From: Trinickia dabaoshanensis | GTDB taxonomy: Bacteria; Pseudomonadota; Gammaproteobacteria; Burkholderiales; Burkholderiaceae | Direction: 5' to 3' | NCBI RefSeq assembly: GCF_002879885.1 | Contig: NZ_PNYA01000002.1 | Coordinates: forward strand, 62,001 to 126,000 | Length of the DNA stretch: 64,000 nt | Part shown: piece after piece, positions 17,691 through 25,010 of the stretch | How the letters are laid out: every line of letters begins with the position of its first letter | Numbering within the stretch: the first letter of the stretch is position 1 | Program-made: the position numbers and the translations under genes | The notes under the pieces: generated by a model | What the model was told of the DNA's origin: nothing | Seen by the model: the letters and a program-made list of their open reading frames with translations, nothing else | The model's database searches: none

Positions 17691-19093
17691 GATCCGATCT
17701 CCTCCGTGCGAATCTCGACGGGCTGGCTCATGGCAAGCGCGAAGTGAAATTCATGTTTGAACTCTCCATTGGTGACCTGCCAACGGCATCCCTCGACCAA
17801 TTCGGCCAGCAGGACCTTCAGCGACAGCCGCGAGAACATCTGCCCCGTGCAGTTGTTGGGACCGCTGGAATAGACGAGGAACGGTTGCCGGTAGCGTTCC
17901 GGCTGCTCGCGAAAGCGCTCTGGCCTGAATGACTGCGCGTCCGAGCCCCACAGTTCCGGCAGACGCAGCACGTGATAGACGTCCGCGACCAATTCCGAGC
18001 CCTTCGCGACGAATCGGCCGCCGACCATCGCATCGCGCGTGGTGGCCCGAAATAGGAACGGCTGAGCCGGATGCAGCCTCAGCACCTCGTGCACGCATGC
18101 ATGCAGCAAGGTATCGTCGCGACGAATGTAATCGGCGTAGCGGCCCTGGAAACCGGCCGCTTCATCCCGCAGCGCGCGCTGATAGGCCGGATGGCGTCCC
18201 AGTTCGTAGACGAGCGCGGCGAACGACGGAAACGGGGCGATGTAGCCCGCGAGCACGGCGCCGTTCAAACCGGTGGCGAACGCTTCGTCCTGGATCGATT
18301 TGTAATGCTCGTCGATATAGCCTTTGAGCCGATCCGTGTATTCGGTGGTGGTCAAGAGACCGGGATCGTTGCCGATCTTGGCCACGAGCTTTTGTTTCAG
18401 TTGCTGGAAGCGCGCTTCGAAACCGGCGGACTTGCGGTACACCATCGATTCGCCCAGCAGGCCGACCTGCTCCTCGAGCAACTCGGCCACGCCGTCGAGG
18501 CTGCCTTGAAAGTTCATCACCGCACGCAGATAGACTTCGACCGTGTACTCGCTCAGATCCGAATTGACGAGAAGCGGTCCGTGCGTCTCGCGCCACGATT
18601 GCACGAGGCCGCGGCTCAGGCCGCGCATCACTTCGATATGGCGCTCCGGATTGCTGACCAAATGCGCGATGATGTTGCGCTTTTGCTTGGCGTCCTGACG
18701 TTCCTTGCTGATGCGGTAGCGCCCGAGCGCATCGGCCACCACGTGCAGCTGGCGGCCTTCGCCGATCAACTCGCCCTCACCCATGCGCGGATGGCGCATC
18801 AAGTCGCGAATCTCCTCGGCGCCGATGAGGAAGTAGTAATCGCCCGCGAACGTGGACAGCGGCAGCACGCGCCGCAAGCTGCCGTCGCGCGCGCTCGCTT
18901 GCTTGGCCAAGTACTCGTATATGCCGTCGCGCCGGCTCAGCGCCCGCGAGTGGCGGGACCTCGACAGCCAGCGGCCCGGCGCGCCGAACCAGCGAAAAAA
19001 CCGGTGCGCCCGGCTTTGCTGGGTCGTGGCCGGCATGATCAACGAATCCGCTGCGCGCGGCTCTTCGGTAGGATGCCTATTGATCGCTTCCAT
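17687..19093 (-). CDS. Cytochrome P450 with atypical I-helix, tailoring enzyme of the cluster
   Basis: 468 residues, soluble bacterial P450 size. The haem-ligand loop is YSSGPNNCTG (C415; Tyr in place of the usual first Phe), with the ExxR motif EVLR (336-339) and FRPERF (389-394). In the I-helix the stretch LAGYIAPF (281-288) aligns with the usual LAG(H/D)(E/D)TT, so the conserved acid-threonine pair for oxygen activation is replaced by Ile-Ala. The gene lies 37 bases after the amidase gene and overlaps the large NRPS start by four bases, so it is clearly in the operon. It probably modifies the peptide or a carrier-bound residue, but the missing acid-alcohol pair leaves open a non-monooxygenase chemistry or a peroxide-dependent reaction. 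Confidence 0.9.
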   Translation of the reverse strand: MEAINRHPTEEPRAADSLIMPATTQQSRAHRFFRWFGAPGRWLSRSRHSRALSRRDGIYEYLAKQASARDGSLRRVLPLSTFAGDYYFLIGAEEIRDLMRHPRMGEGELIGEGRQLHVVADALGRYRISKERQDAKQKRNIIAHLVSNPERHIEVMRGLSRGLVQSWRETHGPLLVNSDLSEYTVEVYLRAVMNFQGSLDGVAELLEEQVGLLGESMVYRKSAGFEARFQQLKQKLVAKIGNDPGLLTTTEYTDRLKGYIDEHYKSIQDEAFATGLNGAVLAGYIAPFPSFAALVYELGRHPAYQRALRDEAAGFQGRYADYIRRDDTLLHACVHEVLRLHPAQPFLFRATTRDAMVGGRFVAKGSELVADVYHVLRLPELWGSDAQSFRPERFREQPERYRQPFLVYSSGPNNCTGQMFSRLSLKVLLAELVEGCRWQVTNGEFKHEFHFALAMSQPVEIRTEEIGS

Positions 19094-19130
19094 GCTTCGC
19101 TTCTCGAATGGGGTGAATGGGCTCGAACGG

Positions 19131-20540
19131 TCAGTGCTGAAGCGCGTCGGCGAGACGAGGCTCCCGGTATCCGCCCAGCACGTGCTCGATGCGCGCGGCG
19201 ACGGCGAGCGCCACGTCTTCTCGCCAAGGCTTCGCCACGACTTGAATGCCGATCGGCAAGCCGTCGGCGCTCTGTCCGACGCGCACCACGACCGACGGCC
19301 AGTTCACGAGGCTGTAGCACATCGAGTAGCTGAAATCGCGGATCTCGGGATAGGAACGTCCGTGCGGCTTGGCGACCGTGGCCGCGACGGGACACAGCAC
19401 GACGTCGTACTCGTCCATGAAACGCAGCATCGCTTTGCGGCATTGGTCGAACCGCACCCAACTCCAGCGCAACTCGGTGACCGACATGCGGCACCCCTTG
19501 GCGAGTTCGTAAAACTCGAGGAGCAGCGGGGACGGCGTCTTCAAATCGAGCTTGCGGATGAGATCCGCCAGCCATTCGCCCTCGTCGCCGCCCAATAAAA
19601 TGCTGTTGGAGAGCAGTTCATCCATTTCGGGCAAGACGTCGGGCCGGCGCTCGGTCACCGCCGACACCTCGGCGCGCAATGCCAGCGCCGCGTCCGCGAC
19701 CGCGGCGACGACATCGCGCGACGCCGCCGAGATGCCGTCGTCGGTGTAGTACGCAGCGCGGATCGCGCGCAGATCGACCTCGGCCGGATCGCGCCACGGC
19801 ACGGGCGGCACGTGCGGATCGAGCCCGTCCGGCCCCGCGAGCAACGGGGCCACCGCGATCAGATCGGCGACGTAGCGCGCCATCGGGCCGAACGAGATGA
19901 ACTCGCTGAACAGACCCATCGTGTCGATCGGCACATGGCCCGTGAGCGGCACGCGGCCCTGCGTCATCTTCAGCGTGGCGATGCCGGTGTTGTGGGCCGG
20001 CACGCGCAGGCTCCCGCTCGCATCCGAACCGATGCCGAGCGGCGATCCGCCCGCCGCGATGATTGCCGATTCGCCGCCGCTGCTTCCGCCCGGAGAACGC
20101 GATAAGTCGAAGGGATTGCAGGTGCGGCCATAGAGCACGTTATCGGTCTCGTAGCCGATGCTCAGTTCGGGCGTATTCGTGAGACCGAGCACGATGGCGC
20201 CTTGTGCGCGCAGCCGTGCCACCACGCTCGCGTCCGCCTCGCTCGGCCGATTCAGAAGACCGGGGCATCCTTTGTCGGGTCGATAGCCTCGCACGTCGCA
20301 CGTGTTCTTGACCGTGAACGGCACGCCGAGCAGCGCCCGGTCCTGCAAGCGCCCGAGATTGGCGTCGATCTGCGCCGCCTCGCGATACGCCAGTTCCCGG
20401 TTGCTCTGAACGAGCGCGTTCAAAGCGGGGTTGACGGCGTCGATCCGGTTATAGAACGCGTCCAGCACATCGACCGACCGCAACGCGCGCGATTTAACGG
20501 CTTGGGCGATTTCCGATACGCCGCAATCCAATATATCCAT
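19131..20540 (-). CDS. Amidase-signature family hydrolase in the biosynthetic operon
   Basis: 469 residues with the Ser-cisSer-Lys triad of amidase-signature enzymes: the lysine in VPFTVKNT (about 77), the glycine/serine stretch SPGGSSGGES (about 149-158) and the nucleophile loop GSDASGSLRVPA (about 172-183). Such enzymes hydrolyse or transfer amide bonds of small molecules. ATG at 20540 follows GAGGAAGG. The gene sits 67 bases after luxI and 37 bases before the P450, all on one strand. A role in maturation of the peptide (removal of an acyl group, or amide formation or hydrolysis) is inferred from position only. No signal peptide is seen, so it should act in the cytoplasm. Substrate is not predictable. 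Confidence 0.85.
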   Translation of the reverse strand: MDILDCGVSEIAQAVKSRALRSVDVLDAFYNRIDAVNPALNALVQSNRELAYREAAQIDANLGRLQDRALLGVPFTVKNTCDVRGYRPDKGCPGLLNRPSEADASVVARLRAQGAIVLGLTNTPELSIGYETDNVLYGRTCNPFDLSRSPGGSSGGESAIIAAGGSPLGIGSDASGSLRVPAHNTGIATLKMTQGRVPLTGHVPIDTMGLFSEFISFGPMARYVADLIAVAPLLAGPDGLDPHVPPVPWRDPAEVDLRAIRAAYYTDDGISAASRDVVAAVADAALALRAEVSAVTERRPDVLPEMDELLSNSILLGGDEGEWLADLIRKLDLKTPSPLLLEFYELAKGCRMSVTELRWSWVRFDQCRKAMLRFMDEYDVVLCPVAATVAKPHGRSYPEIRDFSYSMCYSLVNWPSVVVRVGQSADGLPIGIQVVAKPWREDVALAVAARIEHVLGGYREPRLADALQH

Positions 20541-20607
20541 GCCTTCCTCTAGGAAGTGACGGCGGGCAAGCCGCCATTGAAAGCCGCATGCCTAGGGCCG
20601 CGCGACG

Positions 20608-21267
20608 TCAGCCCAGGCGCTCAAGCGCGCCCCGTTCGGGCGCCGAGTGCCGATCGGGCGCGCGCATCGGCAGCCACGCGGGCGCCGGCTCGATATCGAG
20701 GGCGTCGAGCGTCTGCCGGTCGATCTCAATCCAGAACGGCAAAGTGGGCTTGCCGTCGATCAATTGAGGCGGAGCGGCGCGCTGCACGTTCACGCCCATG
20801 CGGCGCAGCAGCCGCTCATTGCCGAGCACCGAGAAGGCGATCAGCCGGCGCGCGCCGTGCGCCCGGGCGACTCGCACGATTTCGGCCATCAGGTTGCAGG
20901 TGTTCTCCCATGCGTCCTTCGCCGACAGCATTTCCGAGGCAGGCATGCTGATCGCGAAGCGCGAGAGCTCCCAGACATCGGCGGCACGAGGAAGCGCCGT
21001 ATCGCCCATCAGACCGGGAAAGACCTCGCCGAGCAGATAGGGCTCATTGGTCGGCAATAGACGAGCGCAACCGTGAACGGTCCCGTTGCGATCGTGGGCG
21101 ATGACGTAGAGCGTATCCGCGTGATCGAAACCATCGGATTCCAACCCGTCGTTTGTCGACAAAGGCCAGCCGAGTTTCTGAATGAAAACCGTATGACGAT
21201 ATTGCGCAAGCCGATGCATCGTCTCCGAGCTCAATTCAGCGCCTGTCCCTGACAAAAAACGCAACAT
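20608..21267 (-). CDS. Acyl-homoserine-lactone synthase (LuxI family)
   Basis: 219 residues from the ATG at 21267, which follows GGAGGA at nine bases. A GTG three codons upstream lies only one base from that ribosome site and is rejected. The protein carries the LuxI landmarks: YRHTVFIQKLGW (Arg, Phe, Trp), DGFDHADT, the Arg in GCARLLP and WELSRFA (Glu, Arg). It makes an N-acyl-homoserine lactone from S-adenosylmethionine and an acyl carrier; the acyl length cannot be read from sequence. It is the first gene of the minus-strand run into the amidase, P450 and NRPS genes, 67 bases apart, so at least part of cluster expression may read through from the luxI promoter. A lux-box-like palindrome lies 61 bases upstream of the start. 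Confidence 0.96.
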   Translation of the reverse strand: MLRFLSGTGAELSSETMHRLAQYRHTVFIQKLGWPLSTNDGLESDGFDHADTLYVIAHDRNGTVHGCARLLPTNEPYLLGEVFPGLMGDTALPRAADVWELSRFAISMPASEMLSAKDAWENTCNLMAEIVRVARAHGARRLIAFSVLGNERLLRRMGVNVQRAAPPQLIDGKPTLPFWIEIDRQTLDALDIEPAPAWLPMRAPDRHSAPERGALERLG

Positions 21268-21306
21268 AGCGGTCACTCCTCCGTTTTTGTTGGCGCTATT
21301 GAATCG

Positions 21307-21343
21307 AATATCGAGTCATCGAAATAGCTGCCCGAGTGGGCAG
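21307..21343 (-). promoter_or_regulatory. lux-box-like operator and likely -10 element of the luxI promoter
   Basis: CTGCCCGAGTGGGCAG at 21328-21343 is an inverted repeat with perfect six-base arms and fits the CT-N12-AG pattern of LuxR-family binding sites. Reading on the minus strand, GATATT (21312-21307) lies about 15 bases beyond the box, where a -10 element would sit if the box overlapped -35. The luxI start is 40 bases further on. LuxR activation of luxI, and possibly of the whole biosynthetic run, is inferred. Confidence 0.7.
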
Positions 21344-21529
21344 GGTTGGATGAGCCGAAATCAAAAATACGCAAACACGTAGGCCGCCAAGCGGCGAGGA
21401 GGCGACTTCGACATGCGAAGCCGGACACGCAATGAAAAAACCGAACGTTTAATCAGTTCGATCGACGCCGGTCTTGAATCGCTTAATAAATGCGAATGCG
21501 AAGTGGGAGGAGCGGACTTACACCGCGAA

Positions 21530-21946
21530 TCAGACGGATGCGCGCCGGAGCTCGACCTCCCTATTGACAGCCGCCTCGAGCGCATCGCGGCGGATGCCGG
21601 AAGACAGCCAATCTTGCACGGCCTCGCGGCTGCATTGCGCGCCGTAATCGATGCCGCGCGTGTCCAACAGCATGACGTTGGTGTTCACGTCGGCCGGGCC
21701 GATCCTGATATCGCCTTGCCCGGCCGTGACGTACCAGGCGCAGCCGACACTGACGACAGGCTGCACATCATCGCAGACGAGTTCGTAATAACCCGCATTC
21801 ACCGCCGGAATCCCTGCATCCCAGAAATCCGCGAGCAAATCGGAATCCCAGAGGCACATCAGTTGATGAAACCGCAATGCGCAAAAGGCGGGTAACGTCA
21901 ACCGCACATATCCGTCGCCCTGCTGTGTTAACATGGTTCGCTTCAT
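21530..21946 (-). CDS. RsaM-like quorum-sensing modulator (DUF4902)
   Basis: 138 residues from the ATG at 21946 (MKRTMLTQQG), preceded by AAAAAAGG at workable spacing. The frame extends upstream to a GTG at 22036, but that would cross a long dyad and lacks a ribosome site. The sequence (GYVRLTLPAFCALRFHQLM, LWDSDLLADFWDAGIPAVNAGYYEL, a central SVGCAWYV) fits the RsaM family found between luxI and luxR genes in Pseudomonas and Burkholderia, where it dampens acyl-homoserine-lactone production by a mechanism that is not settled. No DNA-binding motif is visible. Its location between luxI (same strand) and divergent luxR matches that arrangement exactly. Confidence 0.88.
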   Translation of the reverse strand: MKRTMLTQQGDGYVRLTLPAFCALRFHQLMCLWDSDLLADFWDAGIPAVNAGYYELVCDDVQPVVSVGCAWYVTAGQGDIRIGPADVNTNVMLLDTRGIDYGAQCSREAVQDWLSSGIRRDALEAAVNREVELRRASV

Positions 21947-21971
21947 GGCCTCGAGCCTTTTTTGCCCGACA

Positions 21972-22016
21972 CGATGCGTCTGGCATAAATGGAATTCCAT
22001 TCCCGTTGACGCATCG
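21972..22016. promoter_or_regulatory. Nested dyad in the rsaM-luxR intergenic region
   Basis: Outer nine-base arms CGATGCGTC (21972-21980) and GACGCATCG (22008-22016) enclose the perfect 12-base palindrome ATGGAATTCCAT (21989-22000), with almost the same centre. It lies 26 bases upstream of the rsaM ATG and about 160 bases upstream of luxR. It could be an operator between the two divergent genes or a hairpin in the rsaM leader. It does not fit the CT-N12-AG lux-box pattern. Confidence 0.5.
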
Positions 22017-22178
22017 GACCGAAACCGATAGGTCACACACGTTTTCTGAACATATTTACCGATGCATGTGATATCTCAGAGCCACGCAGAAATTATTACT
22101 TCACCTTCCTGATTCGCAGAATGTACCGGTCTTTCTGTACCATTCTTCCGGGCATTGATCAACACTTGGATCTCGACA

Positions 22179-22892
22179 ATGGATGCATGGAGAGAGGATT
22201 ATATAAATTCATTTGCCACCGCAAAATCCGAATCCGAGGTGTTCAGCGAATTGGCCAATGCCGCTCATGAACTGGGCTTCGAACATTGCTCGTTCGGTAT
22301 GCGAGTGCCATTCCCGATCAGCAATCCGCGCTACGTGCTTCAGTCGGACTACCCCAATGCGTGGAAAGAGCGTTACGTGAGTCACAACTATTTCACGATC
22401 GATCCCACCGTCCGTCACGGGCTCACGCAGTCGCTGCCTTTGATTTGGCAGGCCGACGGCCAAACCGAGAGCGCCGATTTCTGGGAGGAGGCGGCGCATC
22501 ATGGGCTGCGTTACGGATGGTCCATGCCGGCGACGAGCCGAAACGGGTCCATCGGGCTCGTAACGATGGCCCGCTCAAGCGAGCCCATCGAGGGCCGCGA
22601 GTTGATGTGCAAAGAGTATCGAATGCTGTGGCTCGTCAATGCGGTGAACTGTGCGATGAGCGCCTATCTGGCCACTCAATTGGCGCCGGAGTATGGCGTC
22701 GAGCTGACGTGCCGCGAGCGCGAGACGCTGAAGTGGTCGGCAACGGGCAAGACCTACGTGGAGATCGGCATGATCATGTCGGTCGACGAACGAACCGTCA
22801 AATTCCATCTGGTCAACACGATGCGCAAGCTCAATGCGACGAACAAGACCGAGGCCGCGGTCAAGGCGGTCATGCTGGGGCTGCTGTGGTAA
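22179..22892 (+). CDS. LuxR-family acyl-homoserine-lactone-responsive transcription factor
   Basis: 237 residues from the ATG at 22179 (MDAWREDYIN); the TTG eight codons upstream is a less likely start. The autoinducer-binding domain (about 10-165) shows the family pattern: W and Y in NAWKERYVSHNYFTIDP, the Asp-Pro pair, then LPLIW and a glycine near the end of the ligand pocket. The C-terminal GerE-type helix-turn-helix (about 173-235) reads LTCRERETLKWSATGKTYVEIG...SVDERTVKFHL. It is divergent from rsaM and luxI, and is the expected activator binding the lux-box-like site. Control of the adjacent NRPS/PKS genes is inferred from location. Confidence 0.95.
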   Translation: MDAWREDYINSFATAKSESEVFSELANAAHELGFEHCSFGMRVPFPISNPRYVLQSDYPNAWKERYVSHNYFTIDPTVRHGLTQSLPLIWQADGQTESADFWEEAAHHGLRYGWSMPATSRNGSIGLVTMARSSEPIEGRELMCKEYRMLWLVNAVNCAMSAYLATQLAPEYGVELTCRERETLKWSATGKTYVEIGMIMSVDERTVKFHLVNTMRKLNATNKTEAAVKAVMLGLLW

Positions 22893-22900
22893 TTGAAAAC

Positions 22901-22959
22901 GGGCAACAGCGCGTGGCGACCGTTGCCCTCATCGTTGCCAGCGCATTTGCGCCGGCAAC
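22901..22959. terminator. Two hairpins between convergent luxR and the lipoprotein gene
   Basis: GGGCAAC (22901-22907) pairs with GTTGCCC (22922-22928). A second hairpin follows at 22934-22959, with GTTGCC pairing GGCAAC and an inner GCGC-ATTT-GCGC. Neither has a clear T tract, so termination is plausible from position but not certain. Confidence 0.45.
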
Positions 22960-22965
22960 CGCCGC

Positions 22966-24660
22966 TCAATGATCCGGGCTATCGCTCGAATCGTCGGCTT
23001 TCATCAGCGCACTCTCGGAAGCCATGAACACGCCGTTGACCGTCGCCGTCGCAAAGACGATCGAGCGCGAGCCCATGACGTAGTACCCCGTTCCGCTCAC
23101 CGGCGCCGCGGAGCCCACGTTCAGCGCGAAACTCGCGGCCGCATCGGTGAGAATGAACGAGGCCGGCGATGCAGGCGTCCAAGTCGTAGCGGTTAGCGTC
23201 GGCGTTCCCGTCGGCGTATTGCTCGTCGCAAATTCGAAATCGAATTCGCCCTTCACCGAAGCCGGGCTCGACATCGTCCATCCCGAGGCGCTCGGCACGA
23301 CACATTCGCCGAGCACACCGCCCCCGACGCCCGGCACGAAACCGCTCAAGCGAATCGGTTGCCCCGCCGCGCAAGATACTCCCGCGCTTTCGCTGCTCGA
23401 GGCCGGCACCGTCACGCCGTTCCAGACCGGGGCTGCGCCGCTCGCCGCCAAAACCGCGGAGAAATTCGTCAGCACGTTCGTTCCCGCGTTGAGCCCGCCG
23501 CCCTGCAAGGCGAACGCGCTACCGCCCGTTACGAGCGCACTCGGCACGGCGCCGAGCTTGCCGCGCAATTGGTAAGTCTGCACACCCGATTTGATCGTGA
23601 GCTTGACCAGCGCGCCGCGCACGACACCCGTCACGTTGCCGTCGGTCGAGCTGATCGTGCCGTCGCTCGCAACGGTCAGTGTCGTATCGGCGAACACGCT
23701 GGGCGCGGCAGTGCTCGTCGGCGCCGCGGCAACGTTCGATGCCGTCAGATTCGCGCCGAGCCCCGTTTCCGCCACCAGTGCTTGCAACTGATAGGCCCCG
23801 GCGGGAACCACGGACGTGCCCGACTCCACCACGTCGCCCGTGCTCAACTGCGGCCCGAACACATCGTCGGACGCGATCGCTTGCTGCAGGGTCGTCAGCG
23901 CCGTCGCGCAATTTCCGCCGAGCGCGGCCGCCGCCGATGCGAGCGTCGTCGAATTGCCCGAGGTCAAGTTCGATGCCGCGGCGATGGCCGCCGCCAAGTT
24001 GGTCGTCGAAGTGATGCTCGCCGAAGGCGTGCACAGTTTGTCGCCCACTGCCTTGATCGCCGATGCGATGACGAGAATATCGCCGCGATAGGTGTGCAGC
24101 GTCGTGCCGTATGCGGCGTGTGTCAGATTGGCATACGCCCCGCCGTTCACCTGCGCGTAGACCGCGAGCGCCGCCGTCGTAACCGGCGTGACGTCGAGGT
24201 CGGGCAACTCGGTCGAGCTCAGCGTACCGGCGGCCGCGAGCGAGGTGGCCGTCCCTAGATAGCTCGACAGAACGAGAGACGTCTGGTTCGGGTCGGTGGC
24301 GTTCGCGAAAACCGGCGCGCTCGTCGCCGGCAACGTCACGCTGCCCGTGAACGAGCCGTCGGCGCCGGCGGTGACCGTGCCGATTACCGTCGCGCCCGCA
24401 TCGCCTTGCGGCGCACCCGACGTAAAGACCACCTGCGCCCCCGCGATCGGGCTGTCGATCGCCTTACCCGTCAGCGAGGCCGCCGCGGCAACGGGTGTCG
24501 ATGCGGTCGCACCGGTCGCTCCGCCTCCGCCCCCGCAAGCCGCGAGCGCCAGTACGAGCGCCGCCAGCGGCGTCCATCTAAGATGGCGGGCGGCCGCACC
24601 TTGCGGAACCTTCACCACCAAACGTTTGCGTGAACGCGCGAATCGAATAGTCGTTGTCAT
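22966..24660 (-). CDS. Large secreted lipoprotein of unknown function
   Basis: 564 residues from the ATG at 24660, which follows AGGAGGG. An arginine-rich N-terminus leads to a hydrophobic segment and the lipobox LALAAC, followed by a glycine run (GGGGG), so the mature protein is a lipid-anchored envelope protein. After the anchor, LTGKAIDSPIAGAQVVFTSG begins a region that looks like a carboxypeptidase-regulatory or bacterial Ig-like fold. The rest is Ala/Thr/Ser-rich with short beta-type stretches and only a few cysteines, typical of exported surface proteins. No catalytic motif is recognised. It is transcribed away from the multicopper oxidase gene, with a shared AT-rich upstream region, and converges on luxR. 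Confidence 0.8.
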   Translation of the reverse strand: MTTTIRFARSRKRLVVKVPQGAAARHLRWTPLAALVLALAACGGGGGATGATASTPVAAAASLTGKAIDSPIAGAQVVFTSGAPQGDAGATVIGTVTAGADGSFTGSVTLPATSAPVFANATDPNQTSLVLSSYLGTATSLAAAGTLSSTELPDLDVTPVTTAALAVYAQVNGGAYANLTHAAYGTTLHTYRGDILVIASAIKAVGDKLCTPSASITSTTNLAAAIAAASNLTSGNSTTLASAAAALGGNCATALTTLQQAIASDDVFGPQLSTGDVVESGTSVVPAGAYQLQALVAETGLGANLTASNVAAAPTSTAAPSVFADTTLTVASDGTISSTDGNVTGVVRGALVKLTIKSGVQTYQLRGKLGAVPSALVTGGSAFALQGGGLNAGTNVLTNFSAVLAASGAAPVWNGVTVPASSSESAGVSCAAGQPIRLSGFVPGVGGGVLGECVVPSASGWTMSSPASVKGEFDFEFATSNTPTGTPTLTATTWTPASPASFILTDAAASFALNVGSAAPVSGTGYYVMGSRSIVFATATVNGVFMASESALMKADDSSDSPDH

Positions 24661-25010
24661 AGAAGCCGCCCTCCTAGTGCGGTTAAAAGGGGTATCGGCA
24701 TCCGGAGCGTAAACTTCAATCCATCCGATCAATAATTTTCTGATGAATTCTTAATGAATTTTTTTCCATCTACTCACGCTCATAAAAAGCGCCACGAGGT
24801 CCTCATTTTAAGCTATTTGCGCCAACCATCCCTAGAGAGAAAAGTGGTTTTCGGACAATCAACCCGCGTTTTTTACATACGCATTTTTTTAAACCGTTCA
24901 ATTGCTAGTATTTTCTCCGCGCTATCGACCGCGCGACAAGCTCGAGCGCGTCACGCTCACAGCGTCTTCAATCAATTCCCCAAAATATCGATCGCTACGC
25001 GGAGTTATTC
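24661..25010. promoter_or_regulatory. AT-rich divergent intergenic region
   Basis: 350 bases between the divergently transcribed lipoprotein and multicopper oxidase genes. It is far richer in A and T than its surroundings, with T runs near 24760 and 24885. No gene is seen. It should hold both promoters. The ribosome site of the oxidase (GCGGAG) is at the right end. No confident operator palindrome was found. Confidence 0.6.

Noticed and set aside
15663-17747. 694-codon plus-strand open frame opposite the large NRPS
   Set aside because: Arg/Gln/His-rich shadow with no domain; the minus-strand NRPS motifs are unambiguous.
20543-20575. Short inverted repeats between luxI and the amidase gene (CTTCCT-CT-AGGAAG and GGCGG-N5-CCGCC)
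   Set aside because: Stems are short and there is no T tract; the first overlaps the amidase ribosome site and arises partly from it. Not convincing as a terminator.
21947-22036. Upstream GTG start for the rsaM-like gene adding 30 residues
   Set aside because: No ribosome site, and it would place the nested dyad inside the coding region; the ATG at 21946 has a good ribosome site and gives the usual family size.
22122-22141. Direct repeat TGTACC near the luxR start as a regulator site
   Set aside because: Only six bases and not symmetrical; too weak to support a binding site.
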